Shown: positions 16,487 through 28,041, numbered from the stretch's first letter. The stretch: 64,000 nucleotides of DNA from Geobacillus thermocatenulatus (GCF_002217655.1 NZ_NEWK01000002.1:187164-251163), one strand, 5' to 3'. The notes: generated by a model not told the origin, from the letters alone. Numbers and translations are program-made.

Positions 16487-17443
16487 TCATAAAATAGAAT
16501 AATTCCTACCCCGCCCTTCAATCTGATCCTTGTATCCGATCAGTGTGTTCTTCATGGTATTCGGATAGCCTGTCTTGAGTCTAAGCTCTTTTAGAGGCAT
16601 CGCTGGATTCTCAACCATGATCTTTTGAATTCGTATTATTTCTTGTGAATCATATGCTGCTTTATAAGCCATAAAAGGTGATACATAGTCGCTGATATTG
16701 ACAAAGGTGAGTTCTTCGTGTCCCGTCCATTTATATAGTTTGATTTGCTGTTGAAACTTCATTAAGTTATTTCCTTCAATAAGGAACCGGTATATTAAAT
16801 CACTTTTTATCTTGGCAGTATTGGACGATTCAAGATAATTTTGTTCCAACAAAAATATAACCATCCCCATAAATGTATCCACTATTTGCAAAGGTATTGA
16901 TTTAACAGAGTTTTGAGAAAGGACATTAACAACGCGGTAATTTTTATTGCGATAAGCCGAATGTGCATTCATCTGTTCAATGATTTTCGTTTCAAGAAAA
17001 AGCTTATCATACTCATCATTCTGGTCTACCTTAATCTTCACCTTAATCGTTCCAGATTCTTGACTTGATAAATCCCGAGTCATTCCATAAAATAATCTTT
17101 CCGGTATTTTGATATAGAATAAGTTTCTTAGTTCAGTCGCCGTTAATCCGATTTTCTGTGCCGCATACAAAGCATCCCTATTATTAACGGTTAGAATATT
17201 AATCTGTACATTCTCATTAATAACCGTATGAAGAGTTTGAAAATATTTTTTGACAAGGTTGTCTTTCGTATACTCTCGAAAATGAAGTTCACTAAAAGAA
17301 TTACACTGTTTAAAAATGTTTCGAACTTGCTTAACAACCCTTGCCATTGCGGCATCGGTTCCTCCGTAAGCCCCATAGTAAGAATAGTCAGCGTTAAACT
17401 GGTCGAGTTTATTGCTCTCATCAAAATAGATTAAGTAGTGCAT
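16487..17443 (-). CDS. DUF3800-domain protein
   Basis: 318 residues. The start MHYLIYFDESNKL has the conserved FDES motif of DUF3800, an RNase H-like fold family often found near mobile and defence genes; its reaction is not established. Conserved polar positions include VKIKVDQNDEYDK (about 140) and QIVDTFMGMV (about 195), where the Asp fits the family's second acidic site. The gene is AT-rich compared with neighbours, suggesting transfer. The RBS AAAGGAG lies before ATG 17443. A tandem-hairpin RNA lies in its 5' region. Confidence 0.75.
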   Translation of the reverse strand: MHYLIYFDESNKLDQFNADYSYYGAYGGTDAAMARVVKQVRNIFKQCNSFSELHFREYTKDNLVKKYFQTLHTVINENVQINILTVNNRDALYAAQKIGLTATELRNLFYIKIPERLFYGMTRDLSSQESGTIKVKIKVDQNDEYDKLFLETKIIEQMNAHSAYRNKNYRVVNVLSQNSVKSIPLQIVDTFMGMVIFLLEQNYLESSNTAKIKSDLIYRFLIEGNNLMKFQQQIKLYKWTGHEELTFVNISDYVSPFMAYKAAYDSQEIIRIQKIMVENPAMPLKELRLKTGYPNTMKNTLIGYKDQIEGRGRNYSIL

Positions 17444-17529
17444 ATTTAAAGTAAACTCCTTTACTTTCCATACATAAATTCATTTTGTGTTGACTAAAAC
17501 ACGTTTATACCTTACAATCATAAAAAGAA

Positions 17530-17627
17530 GGTGTTGTTTTCCCCGCCGCCGCTGGGCAGGGCTGATAACATCTCAACGTACGGAAGGATAGCTTTTCCCC
17601 GCCACCGTTGGGCAGGGCTGAGCTATC
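17530..17627 (-). ncRNA. Tandem-hairpin RNA upstream of the DUF3800 gene
   Basis: Read on the - strand, two hairpins (17627-17587 and 17572-17530) share CAGCCCTGCCCA, GGCGGGGAAAA and the same inner 7-bp stem (CCCTGCC with GGCGGGG). Their outer stems differ in sequence yet still pair (GATAGCT/AGCTATC versus GATGTT/AACACC). The internal loop (CAG opposite AAA) is invariant. Conserved shape with changed outer pairs means selection on RNA structure. Candidate structured RNAs named after DUF3800 genes have been described by comparative genomics; this fits that theme, though I cannot assign a subtype. Confidence 0.7.
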
Positions 17628-17893
17628 TTTTTATTTTGACGTGAACGTTTGTCCTGTCCCTTTCCCTATGCTATTTGATCTTGATTTGATTCTGCCGCAA
17701 TCATACTGAAAAACACATAATTTGTCAATAAAATACATACTATTCTCAAAGATTCTCCGAAGGCTCTTTTCTCTCTGCAAATCTCTGACACATAAGCATA
17801 AAAACAGGTAATTGAGCGCTCTAGTTTCCTTTCAACGAATCTTTCCCTTTTGATCCACAACAAGTCTAAGAAAGAATCCCTGGATATGAATAT
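17628..17893. other. AT-rich intergenic stretch
   Basis: No convincing gene. On the - strand this is the likely promoter and leader region for the DUF3800 transcript. A 65-codon - strand frame (17666-17863) has no RBS and no recognisable content. Confidence 0.5.
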
Positions 17894-17935
17894 AAAAAAG
17901 CAGCTTGCCCCTTAAACGGACAAGCTGCTTTTTTT
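17894..17935 (-). terminator. katG terminator
   Basis: AAGCAGCTTG and CAAGCTGCTT pair, flanked by A-run and T-run on either side, directly after the katG stop. Confidence 0.88.
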
Positions 17936-17940
17936 GCTGG

Positions 17941-20160
<2,220 letters not shown>

Positions 20161-20166
20161 CTACAA

Positions 20167-20182
20167 TTGATAATGATTAGTA
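20167..20182 (-). promoter_or_regulatory. PerR/Fur-like box upstream of katG
   Basis: TTGATAATGATTAGTA agrees with the 7-1-7 PerR/Fur consensus (TTATAATNATTATAA) at about 11 of 14 positions. It sits about 20-35 bases before the katG start. Assignment to PerR rests on the target gene. Confidence 0.55.
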
Positions 20183-20388
20183 CATTAGAATTATAATAAA
20201 TTAATATTTATTTGTAAAGGAAAAACAATATTTTTGATCGAATTTTCTGGATCAAAGCAATGACCCTTGATTATAGGTTTCTCTCTCATTTTTTAAAAAA
20301 ATAGTTATTCGTCAGAATCCATTTTTGTAGCATCATCATTTAATACAGTAGTATCAAATCTAAAAATTTATGAAAGGATGATAGACGA

Positions 20389-20871
20389 ATGGTTTGTGTG
20401 TGCAATAGTGGATTGTTTCCCCAATTGTTTTTTACGCAGTCTTCAACGGATTTGCCCATTACCATTCCTCTGACCGGAACTGCCGTCACGGAAGTGCTTC
20501 GTTTGCAGCCGATTACGACCCTCAGCGGCGATCGCGTCAAGCTTGATTCGATGGTCGAGTTGGAACTGGCTGTTTTAGCTCTTCTATCCGGTGCTACTTT
20601 AACAGGAATCACATATCGGCTGGAACGGTCAACAAACGGAGGAGCTTTTGTCCCAATTGCGTCACTTGATGTCGAATCCCTTCTACCCGTACTCTCACTC
20701 GCCGCGAATACAACACTTTTCCCGAACTTGACATGGGTCGACGCACCGGGCGTAGGGACGCATGTCTATCGCATTGTCATTGAAACGAACGGTGGGATTT
20801 TATCCACCTTGCTAAGCGGCATTACAGCGGAAACTCGCGCCTTGAACGCTCTTGTTGTTCGCAACGTATAA
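20389..20871 (+). CDS. Unknown protein, possible spore-surface beta protein
   Basis: 160 residues, rich in Leu, Thr, Ser and Val, with two Cys at the very start (MVCVCNSG). The repeated alternation of hydrophobic and polar residues suggests a beta-sandwich, as in exosporium proteins. No signal peptide. The RBS (GAAAGGATG) is close to the start and a strong terminator follows. Neighbouring genes (20953, 21624, 22461) look like the same kind of accessory, possibly sporulation-linked, proteins. Function not known. Confidence 0.6.
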   Translation: MVCVCNSGLFPQLFFTQSSTDLPITIPLTGTAVTEVLRLQPITTLSGDRVKLDSMVELELAVLALLSGATLTGITYRLERSTNGGAFVPIASLDVESLLPVLSLAANTTLFPNLTWVDAPGVGTHVYRIVIETNGGILSTLLSGITAETRALNALVVRNV

Positions 20872-20878
20872 CCCGGCA

Positions 20879-20925
20879 AAACCGGCTCAGCGAAAGGCGA
20901 TTGCCCTCTGAGCCGGTTGTTTTTG
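20879..20925 (+). terminator. Terminator after the 160-residue gene
   Basis: AACCGGCTCAG and CTGAGCCGGTT form an 11-bp perfect stem followed by GTTTTTG. Confidence 0.85.
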
Positions 20926-20952
20926 CTTTATGGCGCATAGGTCTTCAGGCTG

Positions 20953-21531
20953 TCAAGTATGGACAACAATATGGTTCAACGCTCGCACTCCATTAGGCAG
21001 CTGTTGGCAGAAAAAAAATCCGTCCATTTTGTAGGTGGTGGCGACTTCACGCATACCGACTTGAAATTGGAAATTAGAAAAAGAGAGCGTTTGCCCTGGC
21101 TCGATGCGTGACACATGAATCGGCTTTAGCCAAAATTCCCCCTTCTCCTCCGCGATGTTCTCGGCCTCCTCATTCATATATTGCCACGCTTCCATGACGA
21201 GCGGATTGAGACGGCGATCGTATTGAATGCCGCCTCCTAACTTTGCGGATAACGCCATGTGTTCTTTCGGAGAAACGCGCAGACAAATGTAAGGATGTTC
21301 TAAAGGAGAAGATCCCAGATTGCGAATCACGAAGTTCCCCGCAATCATCCCTTTCTGCCCCTCTGTCTTTGGAAGCAATAAGGAATACGTGAAATAGCAA
21401 ACGACACAAATTTCATTAGACAAGACCTGTTGAGGCAAACGTTTGATTTCCGCAACCACTTGCTTCACCATGCGAAGCTCTTGCTCAATCGCTTGTATTT
21501 TCTGTTCCAACTCTGGAATCCGATCCATCAT
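20953..21531 (-). CDS. Unknown 192-residue protein with N-terminal coiled coil
   Basis: Residues 1-35 (MDRIPELEQKIQAIEQELRM onward) are a clear heptad coiled coil. The rest is a globular domain with two Cys (EICVVCYF, about 41-46) and no recognised family. Two ATGs are adjacent (21531, 21528) after GGGGGAAGG. It is convergent with the 160-residue gene and upstream of no obvious operon partner. A role in a protein coat is only a guess. Confidence 0.6.
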   Translation of the reverse strand: MMDRIPELEQKIQAIEQELRMVKQVVAEIKRLPQQVLSNEICVVCYFTYSLLLPKTEGQKGMIAGNFVIRNLGSSPLEHPYICLRVSPKEHMALSAKLGGGIQYDRRLNPLVMEAWQYMNEEAENIAEEKGEFWLKPIHVSRIEPGQTLSFSNFQFQVGMREVATTYKMDGFFFCQQLPNGVRALNHIVVHT

Positions 21532-21623
21532 CCTTCCCCCTTCTGTGTTCTATGCATTCTATAGGTATGAAAAAAAGAGGAGAACATCTCCTCTTTTTTT
21601 CGCATAAAATGGAAACCTCGTTT

Positions 21624-22259
21624 CTACATAGCCGGAAACACAGCGGGGCATTGCGGCGGAAAGACATCCACCGGACATTCTTCTTCGCAGATGATTTCAG
21701 GGCGGGGTTGGCAGAACCTTGCGGCAACTTCCAAAATGACTTCAAACGTCACAACGATGCTTTGGCAAATACGGATGGAAATATTGGCGGTAATGCTGTT
21801 TCCGCTTTGTGTAAACGCCCCGACGCGACAAGTATTAAAGGTGTTTTGCACAGCATTGCAGCACACCGTTGTGCCTTCTGGAGCGCAAAGGATGACTTCC
21901 TCGCTGGTTGTGATTAACGCGGGGTTGCTGACGACGGTTACTTGAGCGCCCGTTGCGTTCGTTCCCGTTACCTCCAACACGACTTGAATCGTTTTGCTTA
22001 AGGTGACGGCTTGCAGCGTCACAATTTGATTGCCGACCGTGCACTCAATATCCCGGCGAGGGGCGTCTTCCCCACACTCCAACAATGTGACCGAACAGCT
22101 GACTTGGGAAACCGTGACTCCATCTAAAGAACCAGCTGGGAATGTGAATGTGATGTCTTGCGCCAGCTGTACAACGTGTGTCGTCCAGTCATAGACTTTG
22201 CACACTTGAATGCACTCTGGATCAAATTGTTGAGCAAATTGCTCTAAATTGATAGGCAT
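21624..22259 (-). CDS. Cys-rich probable spore coat/exosporium protein
   Basis: 211 residues from ATG 22259 (RBS AAAGGATTGG). An in-frame start at 22280 lacks an RBS. About ten Cys are spread through it, including DPECIQVCKVYDW near the start and ICEEECPVDVFPPQCP at the end, between Thr/Val-rich beta-like stretches. The pattern resembles disulfide-linked spore-surface proteins of bacilli, but I cannot assign a named family. Confidence 0.55.
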   Translation of the reverse strand: MPINLEQFAQQFDPECIQVCKVYDWTTHVVQLAQDITFTFPAGSLDGVTVSQVSCSVTLLECGEDAPRRDIECTVGNQIVTLQAVTLSKTIQVVLEVTGTNATGAQVTVVSNPALITTSEEVILCAPEGTTVCCNAVQNTFNTCRVGAFTQSGNSITANISIRICQSIVVTFEVILEVAARFCQPRPEIICEEECPVDVFPPQCPAVFPAM

Positions 22260-22460
22260 AGAACCAATCCTTTCTTTCATGAATTTTTGTCAGGCTACTC
22301 TATAGTATGATGGGGATAAATACAAGTTATAGTAAAAACAACTATTTTTATTCATTTTTGAAAACAAAAATGATATGACTCATGCATGAGCAAGCAGGGC
22401 ACCCATTTTTCGATGTCTGCATATAATGGCTACCATGACATGCGGAAAAAGGTGATGGAC

Positions 22461-24122
22461 ATGAGCAAGGAGCAAAAAACCACCCAATTGCAGCAGAAAA
22501 TCATCCACCTGAAATCAGAATTGGACAAATACAAAGCACTGCTCGCTTCATTAGGCTCTCAAGAAGAATGGGAGCGTCTTCACATGGAAAAGGATGAACT
22601 CCAGGCGAAGCATGATGAACTCATCGAACAATGCCGCCGTTATGAAGAGATGCTATCCGCGCAAACGAGTGAGATTGAGCGCTTATCGGAAACATTGAAA
22701 ACAATGAAGGAAGAAAAGGAATTGTTGCGACAGGAGACGGAGCAATGGAAAACAGAATGCGCCTACTGGCAAGAACAAGCGGAAGCCAATCAAAAACACA
22801 TCCAGTCTTTAGACGAGACATTGAAGGCGTTTCAACAAAAGGAAACAAAATGGAATGAAGAACGAAAAAAAACAAAAGAACAACATCAAGTGCGAAAGGA
22901 CGGGACCCTTTCGTTTATGAACGAATCGATCGATTCATGGGCATCTTGGCTAGAGCGACTAGAAAAAGATTACAATACGATGAAGGGACAAATAGAGAAA
23001 ATGGCCAAAGATGTTTCCAACCTGCAAAACAATGTAAGCAACATCCCGAAAATTGAAGCATTGGAAAAAGACATCGGAGTGTTTACGAAGCAAATGCAAC
23101 AAATCCAAGACAAACTATCCAAAATCGAGATCGAACGACAAAAAGACTCCTTGACGCTGCAAAAACATATTTTCACCCAACAAATGGAGCTGGAGTTGAT
23201 GATGGAAAAGGTCACGAGTTTTGCCAGTGAGATCAAACATCTCTCGAACCAAATCGCCGACTTAACCCGATCGCGGAATGACCCACCCAAGGAATCGCCA
23301 AATGACGATACAATTGAATTGAAGGAGATGCTGTCCCAACTCATGGAGCGGTTAACGGCATCCTCTGATGAGAAATCGAAAGAACCAGCAACATTACCGA
23401 TCCAATCAGCCATTCCCTTTTCAACAGACATGCAACCGGGAAAAACACCGTTATTCCCCAACAGTTTTTTGAAATTACAGGATTTTATGGATGGCACCAA
23501 TCAACCTATTGTCGTCTCACCTGTGAAACGCAAAGAAACGCATGCATCCCATCTATATTCGCAAAAATCGATCCCAATCAAACGCGTTCGAATGGAACAT
23601 CCGTCTTCCCACCATCGCCATCCATCCCAGCTCCCATTCTCTCCTGCAGAGGATGAGGACAATCGATTGAATATCAGCGTTCAAAACGATCATACTGCTT
23701 CAAATCTAGGAAAACGCTCAGACGCTTCAAGGCTGGAACAGAAAAAGGACCACCAGTTGTTTACACAGACAGATGAAGTAAAGTTTGAAAGCACCCCTAA
23801 AGCGGCGGACCCGTTAAAAAACGAGGATGAACGACCTAAAAAAGCAGATCCGAACATGGAAATCACAGAGAATCAGGAATCTCTAGTTTCTCCCGATGGC
23901 CAAGAGGCGCTGATGCAAGATCCAACATCGGCATCCAGCATTTCGACCGACGGGCAGCAATCAGATTTCAAAACCTATGAAGCGGCGGCACCCCTTCCTT
24001 CCGCCTCCGTTTTGATCCAAGAAGACGCCATCCTTCATGCAGAAGACTCTTTGATGGCAGAAGGGAAACCGTCAAAATGGGGATTATGGTCTCTATTCAA
24101 AAAGACGAAAACATCTCAATAG
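22461..24122 (+). CDS. Long coiled-coil protein of unknown function
   Basis: 553 residues from ATG 22461 (AAAAAGGTGAT upstream). An in-frame ATG at 22386 has no RBS but cannot be excluded. Residues 5-150 and 165-290 are heptad coiled coils rich in Gln, Glu and Lys. Residues 310-530 are low-complexity, Ser/Pro/Asp-rich and likely disordered. The C-terminus is WGLWSLFKKTKTSQ, an amphipathic basic tail. The plan resembles spore-associated or cell-surface structural proteins. No enzyme motif seen. Confidence 0.65.
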   Translation: MSKEQKTTQLQQKIIHLKSELDKYKALLASLGSQEEWERLHMEKDELQAKHDELIEQCRRYEEMLSAQTSEIERLSETLKTMKEEKELLRQETEQWKTECAYWQEQAEANQKHIQSLDETLKAFQQKETKWNEERKKTKEQHQVRKDGTLSFMNESIDSWASWLERLEKDYNTMKGQIEKMAKDVSNLQNNVSNIPKIEALEKDIGVFTKQMQQIQDKLSKIEIERQKDSLTLQKHIFTQQMELELMMEKVTSFASEIKHLSNQIADLTRSRNDPPKESPNDDTIELKEMLSQLMERLTASSDEKSKEPATLPIQSAIPFSTDMQPGKTPLFPNSFLKLQDFMDGTNQPIVVSPVKRKETHASHLYSQKSIPIKRVRMEHPSSHHRHPSQLPFSPAEDEDNRLNISVQNDHTASNLGKRSDASRLEQKKDHQLFTQTDEVKFESTPKAADPLKNEDERPKKADPNMEITENQESLVSPDGQEALMQDPTSASSISTDGQQSDFKTYEAAAPLPSASVLIQEDAILHAEDSLMAEGKPSKWGLWSLFKKTKTSQ

Positions 24123-24139
24123 CGAAGAGGCGGGAACAC

Positions 24140-24320
24140 TACCGCCTCTTCGCTTTGAATTGCTGTTTCGCCGCATAACTGGCCGCAGCACGATCCCCTC
24201 CACTTTTTTTGCACCTCCCGCCACGACGATCGGTTTTCCGTGAAGCGACGGGTCGCGGGCGATCTCGCAACTGGCGAAAAACGAGTTGCGGTCGATATGA
24301 AAAATGATCCATCCGCGGAG
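24140..24320 (-). pseudogene. Relic of a Y-family DNA polymerase (dinB/uvrX-like)
   Basis: On the - strand the DNA encodes WIIFHIDRNSFFASCEIARD then PSLHGKPIVVAGGAKK, the start of a DinB/UvrX-type polymerase (the HID-x-NSFFAS motif holds the catalytic Asp). A frameshift then moves into AASYAAKQQFKAKRR, which matches the expected next segment, and the gene ends after about 60 residues. The rest (about 350 residues) is missing. Clear decayed gene fragment. Confidence 0.8.
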
Positions 24321-24360
24321 ATTCACACTCTGTTGATGAGCCCATGAAAAAAGGCTCTCA

Positions 24361-25803
24361 TCAAGGTTGCTTCCTCCTTTCCCTTTGCAGCCAGCGATAG
24401 ATCGAAGCCGCATCCTCTTCATCCACATCCACGACGCGGGCGCGGGTGCCGAGCGGCATGACGGAAGCGGAAATCGTCGCCAGCTGTTTTCGCTTTTGCC
24501 ACCACGTCGCTGATGTTTCGAGCGATTGAACGTGACGTTTCAAGACATACGTCGTCGTTTGCCGAAACCACCCGCTTCGAAGCGCCAGTTGCTGCGATGA
24601 AAGTGCCCATCCCGCGATTTGAAATCGGCGGATGCCGATCCATGCCCCGAGCGGCAACACCAACAACACAGCCGCCCCCCATGGACGTTCCATATATGCC
24701 GCCAAGATGGCGGGTATCACGAGCCAAACAAGCGGACGAAGCATGTAACGGCGTTTCGCGCGCCTAGGCAATGGAGAAAAGGAAACGCCGAGATCGTACT
24801 CGGGCAAACAAGCTTGCATGATCGACGCGACTTTCCGCTTTTCAACAAGCGGACAAAGAACGACATCCCCTGCTCCGCCGCCATCGAGCCTCCCACCGGC
24901 ATGAATCAAGGACACAGAGGCGTAGCCAAACAAACGGCGCAGCCAATTCTCATGAATCACGACGCCTTGGACGCGGGCAGCTGGGACGGCTACCTCTTTT
25001 CGTTCCAGCCATCCGCGGGCAATGACAATCGTGTCCTCTTGTTTCCGCACGACAAACGAAGCGTACCGGATCATGTTTTGTACGATGGCCACTCCATAGG
25101 CGGTCAAGAGAAGCGACAAGATGAATAGAGCAATAAGCCATCGTCCATGTCCGTTCCATGTCGACTGAAGATCGCGGATCAGCGCCTCATATGGAATGAA
25201 GTCGCCTAATTGCGACAAAAACCCACATAAAGCGGCAACCACGCCAAGCGCTCCACCGCTTGTCAACGAAGCCACCCCGATTTCTTTCGCCGATAAGGTA
25301 AACAGTGCACGATGTGGACGGTTCGCGGATGGTTCCGGATGGGCGGCGTTTTCCACCTTGTGTTTCGCCTGTTCCACGCATCGTTGCAGGCGGCGGGCTT
25401 CTTCCTTTGATATGGCCCGAAGCGTCACTTCTGCTTCACCGAGGGCATCGCCCGCCGCCTCAATATGTACTTGAACCACCCCCGCCATCCGCTGCCATAT
25501 CCCCTCTGTCACTGAAATCCCATGGATGCGCTCGAGCGGAATCGAACGTCTTTTGCGGACAAACACGCCTTCTTCCACGAGCAAGCGGTCTTCATCCCAA
25601 GCGTACGTAAAACGGAGCCAAGACAGAACCCCCATCACCACCGTGTATACGACAGCCGCCAGCGGCACGATGAAATCCTGCCAAGAGAAGCGGTTCAGGC
25701 TGCCAGCCACCATGATCAAAAGGAGTGGAACGACCATGTTTTTCAGTTCTTTTCCGACTCCCGCCATAATCGCAACGGGATGAAGGCGGCGTCTAGGCGT
25801 CAT
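24361..25803 (-). CDS. ydbT: bPH2-domain membrane protein (YdbT-like)
   Basis: About 480 residues from ATG 25803 (GAAGGTGG nine bases upstream); ATG 25809 is also possible. Several membrane segments (about 15-55, 185-210, 230-260, 365-395) alternate with bacterial PH-like domains: DEDRLLVEEGVFVRKRRSIP, LERIHGISVTEGIWQRMAGV and RKQEDTIVIARGWLERKEV. The order fits B. subtilis YdbT, whose molecular role is unclear. It overlaps ydbS and follows it as an operon. Confidence 0.82.
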   Translation of the reverse strand: MTPRRRLHPVAIMAGVGKELKNMVVPLLLIMVAGSLNRFSWQDFIVPLAAVVYTVVMGVLSWLRFTYAWDEDRLLVEEGVFVRKRRSIPLERIHGISVTEGIWQRMAGVVQVHIEAAGDALGEAEVTLRAISKEEARRLQRCVEQAKHKVENAAHPEPSANRPHRALFTLSAKEIGVASLTSGGALGVVAALCGFLSQLGDFIPYEALIRDLQSTWNGHGRWLIALFILSLLLTAYGVAIVQNMIRYASFVVRKQEDTIVIARGWLERKEVAVPAARVQGVVIHENWLRRLFGYASVSLIHAGGRLDGGGAGDVVLCPLVEKRKVASIMQACLPEYDLGVSFSPLPRRAKRRYMLRPLVWLVIPAILAAYMERPWGAAVLLVLPLGAWIGIRRFQIAGWALSSQQLALRSGWFRQTTTYVLKRHVQSLETSATWWQKRKQLATISASVMPLGTRARVVDVDEEDAASIYRWLQRERRKQP

Positions 25804-26275
25804 CTTCATCCACCACCTTCGCCCACTCGGCAATCAAGCGGCAAAGCTGCTCTGCTTCTTCCATCGGAAGAGCGGGAATTTCATGGGCAGCCGCCGCTGT
25901 GAACACCGCGATGGAAGCCAACCCGTACCGCTTGAGAAGCGGACCTTGCCGCACATCGACGTACTGAACGCGAGCCATCGGGATCAAAGTCCGTCTCGTG
26001 GACCAGACTCCTCGCTGAATGTCAATCTCTTCTTCGCGAATGTCATAGCGCCAACGTCTTTGGCGCAACGGCGGGAGCCAGACGACCCATACAATGGCTT
26101 GCACCACCCAAACGCCGACCAACACGATCAATAACCAAGGAGGAGCATGGAACTGCGAGAGCAGCCACATGACTCCCCCGATCGCCACACCGGAAGCCAA
26201 TGCCCCAAGCGTTCCAGTCAAGCGCCACACGGTGACCGCTTTGGCCGAAATAGGTTTTCCGCTGTCATGAAACAT
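25793..26275 (-). CDS. ydbS: bPH2-domain membrane protein (YdbS-like)
   Basis: 160 residues: two transmembrane helices (about 20-75) followed by a PH-like domain (RYDIREEEIDIQRGVWSTRR then TLIPMARVQYVDVRQGPLL). Strong RBS AAAGGAGA. The end overlaps the start of the ydbT-like gene, so the two products probably form a membrane complex, as their pairing across bacilli suggests. Confidence 0.83.
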   Translation of the reverse strand: MFHDSGKPISAKAVTVWRLTGTLGALASGVAIGGVMWLLSQFHAPPWLLIVLVGVWVVQAIVWVVWLPPLRQRRWRYDIREEEIDIQRGVWSTRRTLIPMARVQYVDVRQGPLLKRYGLASIAVFTAAAAHEIPALPMEEAEQLCRLIAEWAKVVDEDDA

Positions 26276-26546
26276 TCTTCCAATCTCCTTTTCTGTGAAA
26301 ATACGCGCCTTGCTCAGTCTTATACTTGAAGGGCGAGGAACAAGGTTTGCTCATGAAGACTTTTTTTTGAGATCAACTTCATTTCCAGTATAACAAAGGT
26401 TTTCCATGTTGACGAAGTCGTTTTTCGCAAATCGTTGACAGAACGACCAAACTATTATATTCTGAAACTATCTTTTTTGCTTAACCGCATAAAAGCGAAA
26501 AAGCACATCTATGAATCAACATCAGAACAGAAAGGTTGTTGTCAAC

Positions 26547-27911
26547 ATGGAACAATCCCGTCCCCAGCTGCAAAAAGGACTATTGCCCCGCCACGTTCAG
26601 CTGATCGCGTTAGGGGGGATGATCGGCACCGGCATTTTTAAAGGAAGCGCCGAGGCCATTCATATCGCTGGACCAAGCGTCGTGCTCACGTACTTGATCG
26701 GCGGCGCGCTGTTGTTTTGGATTATGGCTGCACTGGCCGAGATGGCAATCGCGTACCCGGGATCGAACGTTCAGCACTTGATCCGCCGGGCGTTTGGCTT
26801 TCGCCTGTCATGGATCGTCGGCTGGCTGTATTGGCTCAACTGGACGTTGGTCACCGTGGTCGAACTGCTGGCTGCCGGCAGTTTCCTAAGCTATTGGTTT
26901 CCGTCTGCGCCGTTATGGCTGCTTGCCCTCCTATGCGCGTGTTTGATCATGGGGTTGAATCTTTTCCCTGTGAAGTATTACGGGGAGGCGGAATTTTGGC
27001 TGGCCGGCCTGAAAGTGGCGGCGCTAGTGGTGTTTATCGTGCTCGGAGCGGGCGTATGGATTGGCGTGATCCCAAACGGCATAGGCGGTTCGTTTCCATC
27101 CGCGGGCAACGGCGGATGGTTTCCGCACGGGTTTGCCGGAACGCTCAGCGCCTTGCTTGTCGTCATGTTTTCCTATGGAGGGGCGGAGCTGATGGGGGTA
27201 GCGGTGACGGAGATGAAAGACGCCGAGCAGGTGATGCCGCGCGTCATCCGCACAACGATTTGGCGGGTCATCGGCTTTTATGTGCTGCCGATGGCCATCA
27301 TTTGCGGCATCATGCCGTGGAACACCGTTTCGGAAACGAACAGCCCATTTGTCCAAGTGTTGGAAGCCGTCGGGTTGCCCGGAGCGGCCCATGTCATGAA
27401 CGCGGTGTTGCTTATTGCCGTCTTATCAGCCGCCAATACGGGCGTCTATGCGACTTCTCGGCTGCTTTACACCATGGCTGAACAAGGAGAAGCGAACCGC
27501 CGCTTGCAGCGGACGACGAAACACGGGGTTCCGCTGTACGGGATGGGCATGGTTGCCGTCTGCATCGCCGCTGGTGTGGCCGGCGCCTACTTGGCGCCGG
27601 GGCGGATCATCGGAGAATTGATGACGATCCCTGGATTTACGGTGCTCATCGTTTGGATGATGATCGGCGCCGCTCAGCTGAAGCTGCGGCCGCACTACAA
27701 AACGAAGCCGTTTTTCCAAACGAAAGGATTTCCGTACACAACGATGGCGGCGGTCGGGGCGCTCGGGGCAATTTGGCTTGGCTTTTTGCTTCAAGGAGAG
27801 CATCGGATCGGTTCGCTTCTCTGCGTGGCCGTCTTGATTCTCTTATCCATCTATTCCACTGTCAAAGAAAAGCAACATCAAGCAACAAAAGCGCCCGGGC
27901 GAACGGCGTAA
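26547..27911 (+). CDS. APC-family amino acid permease
   Basis: 454 residues with 12 hydrophobic segments. The start LPRHVQLIALGGMIGTGIFKGSAEA is the APC/AAT helix-1 motif with the G-x-GIF substrate loop. VMFSYGGAELMGVAVTEMKD is the helix-6 counterpart. Related to YbxG/YbgF-type permeases of B. subtilis. Start chosen at ATG 26547 with AAAGG 11 bases upstream. Substrate unknown. A single-gene unit. Confidence 0.85.
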   Translation: MEQSRPQLQKGLLPRHVQLIALGGMIGTGIFKGSAEAIHIAGPSVVLTYLIGGALLFWIMAALAEMAIAYPGSNVQHLIRRAFGFRLSWIVGWLYWLNWTLVTVVELLAAGSFLSYWFPSAPLWLLALLCACLIMGLNLFPVKYYGEAEFWLAGLKVAALVVFIVLGAGVWIGVIPNGIGGSFPSAGNGGWFPHGFAGTLSALLVVMFSYGGAELMGVAVTEMKDAEQVMPRVIRTTIWRVIGFYVLPMAIICGIMPWNTVSETNSPFVQVLEAVGLPGAAHVMNAVLLIAVLSAANTGVYATSRLLYTMAEQGEANRRLQRTTKHGVPLYGMGMVAVCIAAGVAGAYLAPGRIIGELMTIPGFTVLIVWMMIGAAQLKLRPHYKTKPFFQTKGFPYTTMAAVGALGAIWLGFLLQGEHRIGSLLCVAVLILLSIYSTVKEKQHQATKAPGRTA

Positions 27912-28041
27912 CCAAACCGCCTCTTTTCGCTCGGGCGACGGCTAGAGACGGGCGCTCTTTCATCATGGATGGCGCCCGTCTTCCTTTTTCCGCTCCAAGG
28001 GAAATGGCTGTGCGTTTTGCGGAAACACCGATGATGATTCG

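Noticed and set aside
17530-17627. CRISPR array
   Set aside because: Only two units with changed outer stems and no spacer pattern; better explained as tandem RNA hairpins.
20172-20190. TTAGTACATTAG resembles the classic B. subtilis Ter core on the - strand
   Set aside because: Only nine consecutive bases match, it lacks the GTTC form of the three good sites, and the PerR/Fur box before katG explains the conservation better.
21293-21306. ATGTTCTAAA, a 10-base match to the Ter core
   Set aside because: It lies inside a coding region without the AT-rich continuation, so chance is likely.
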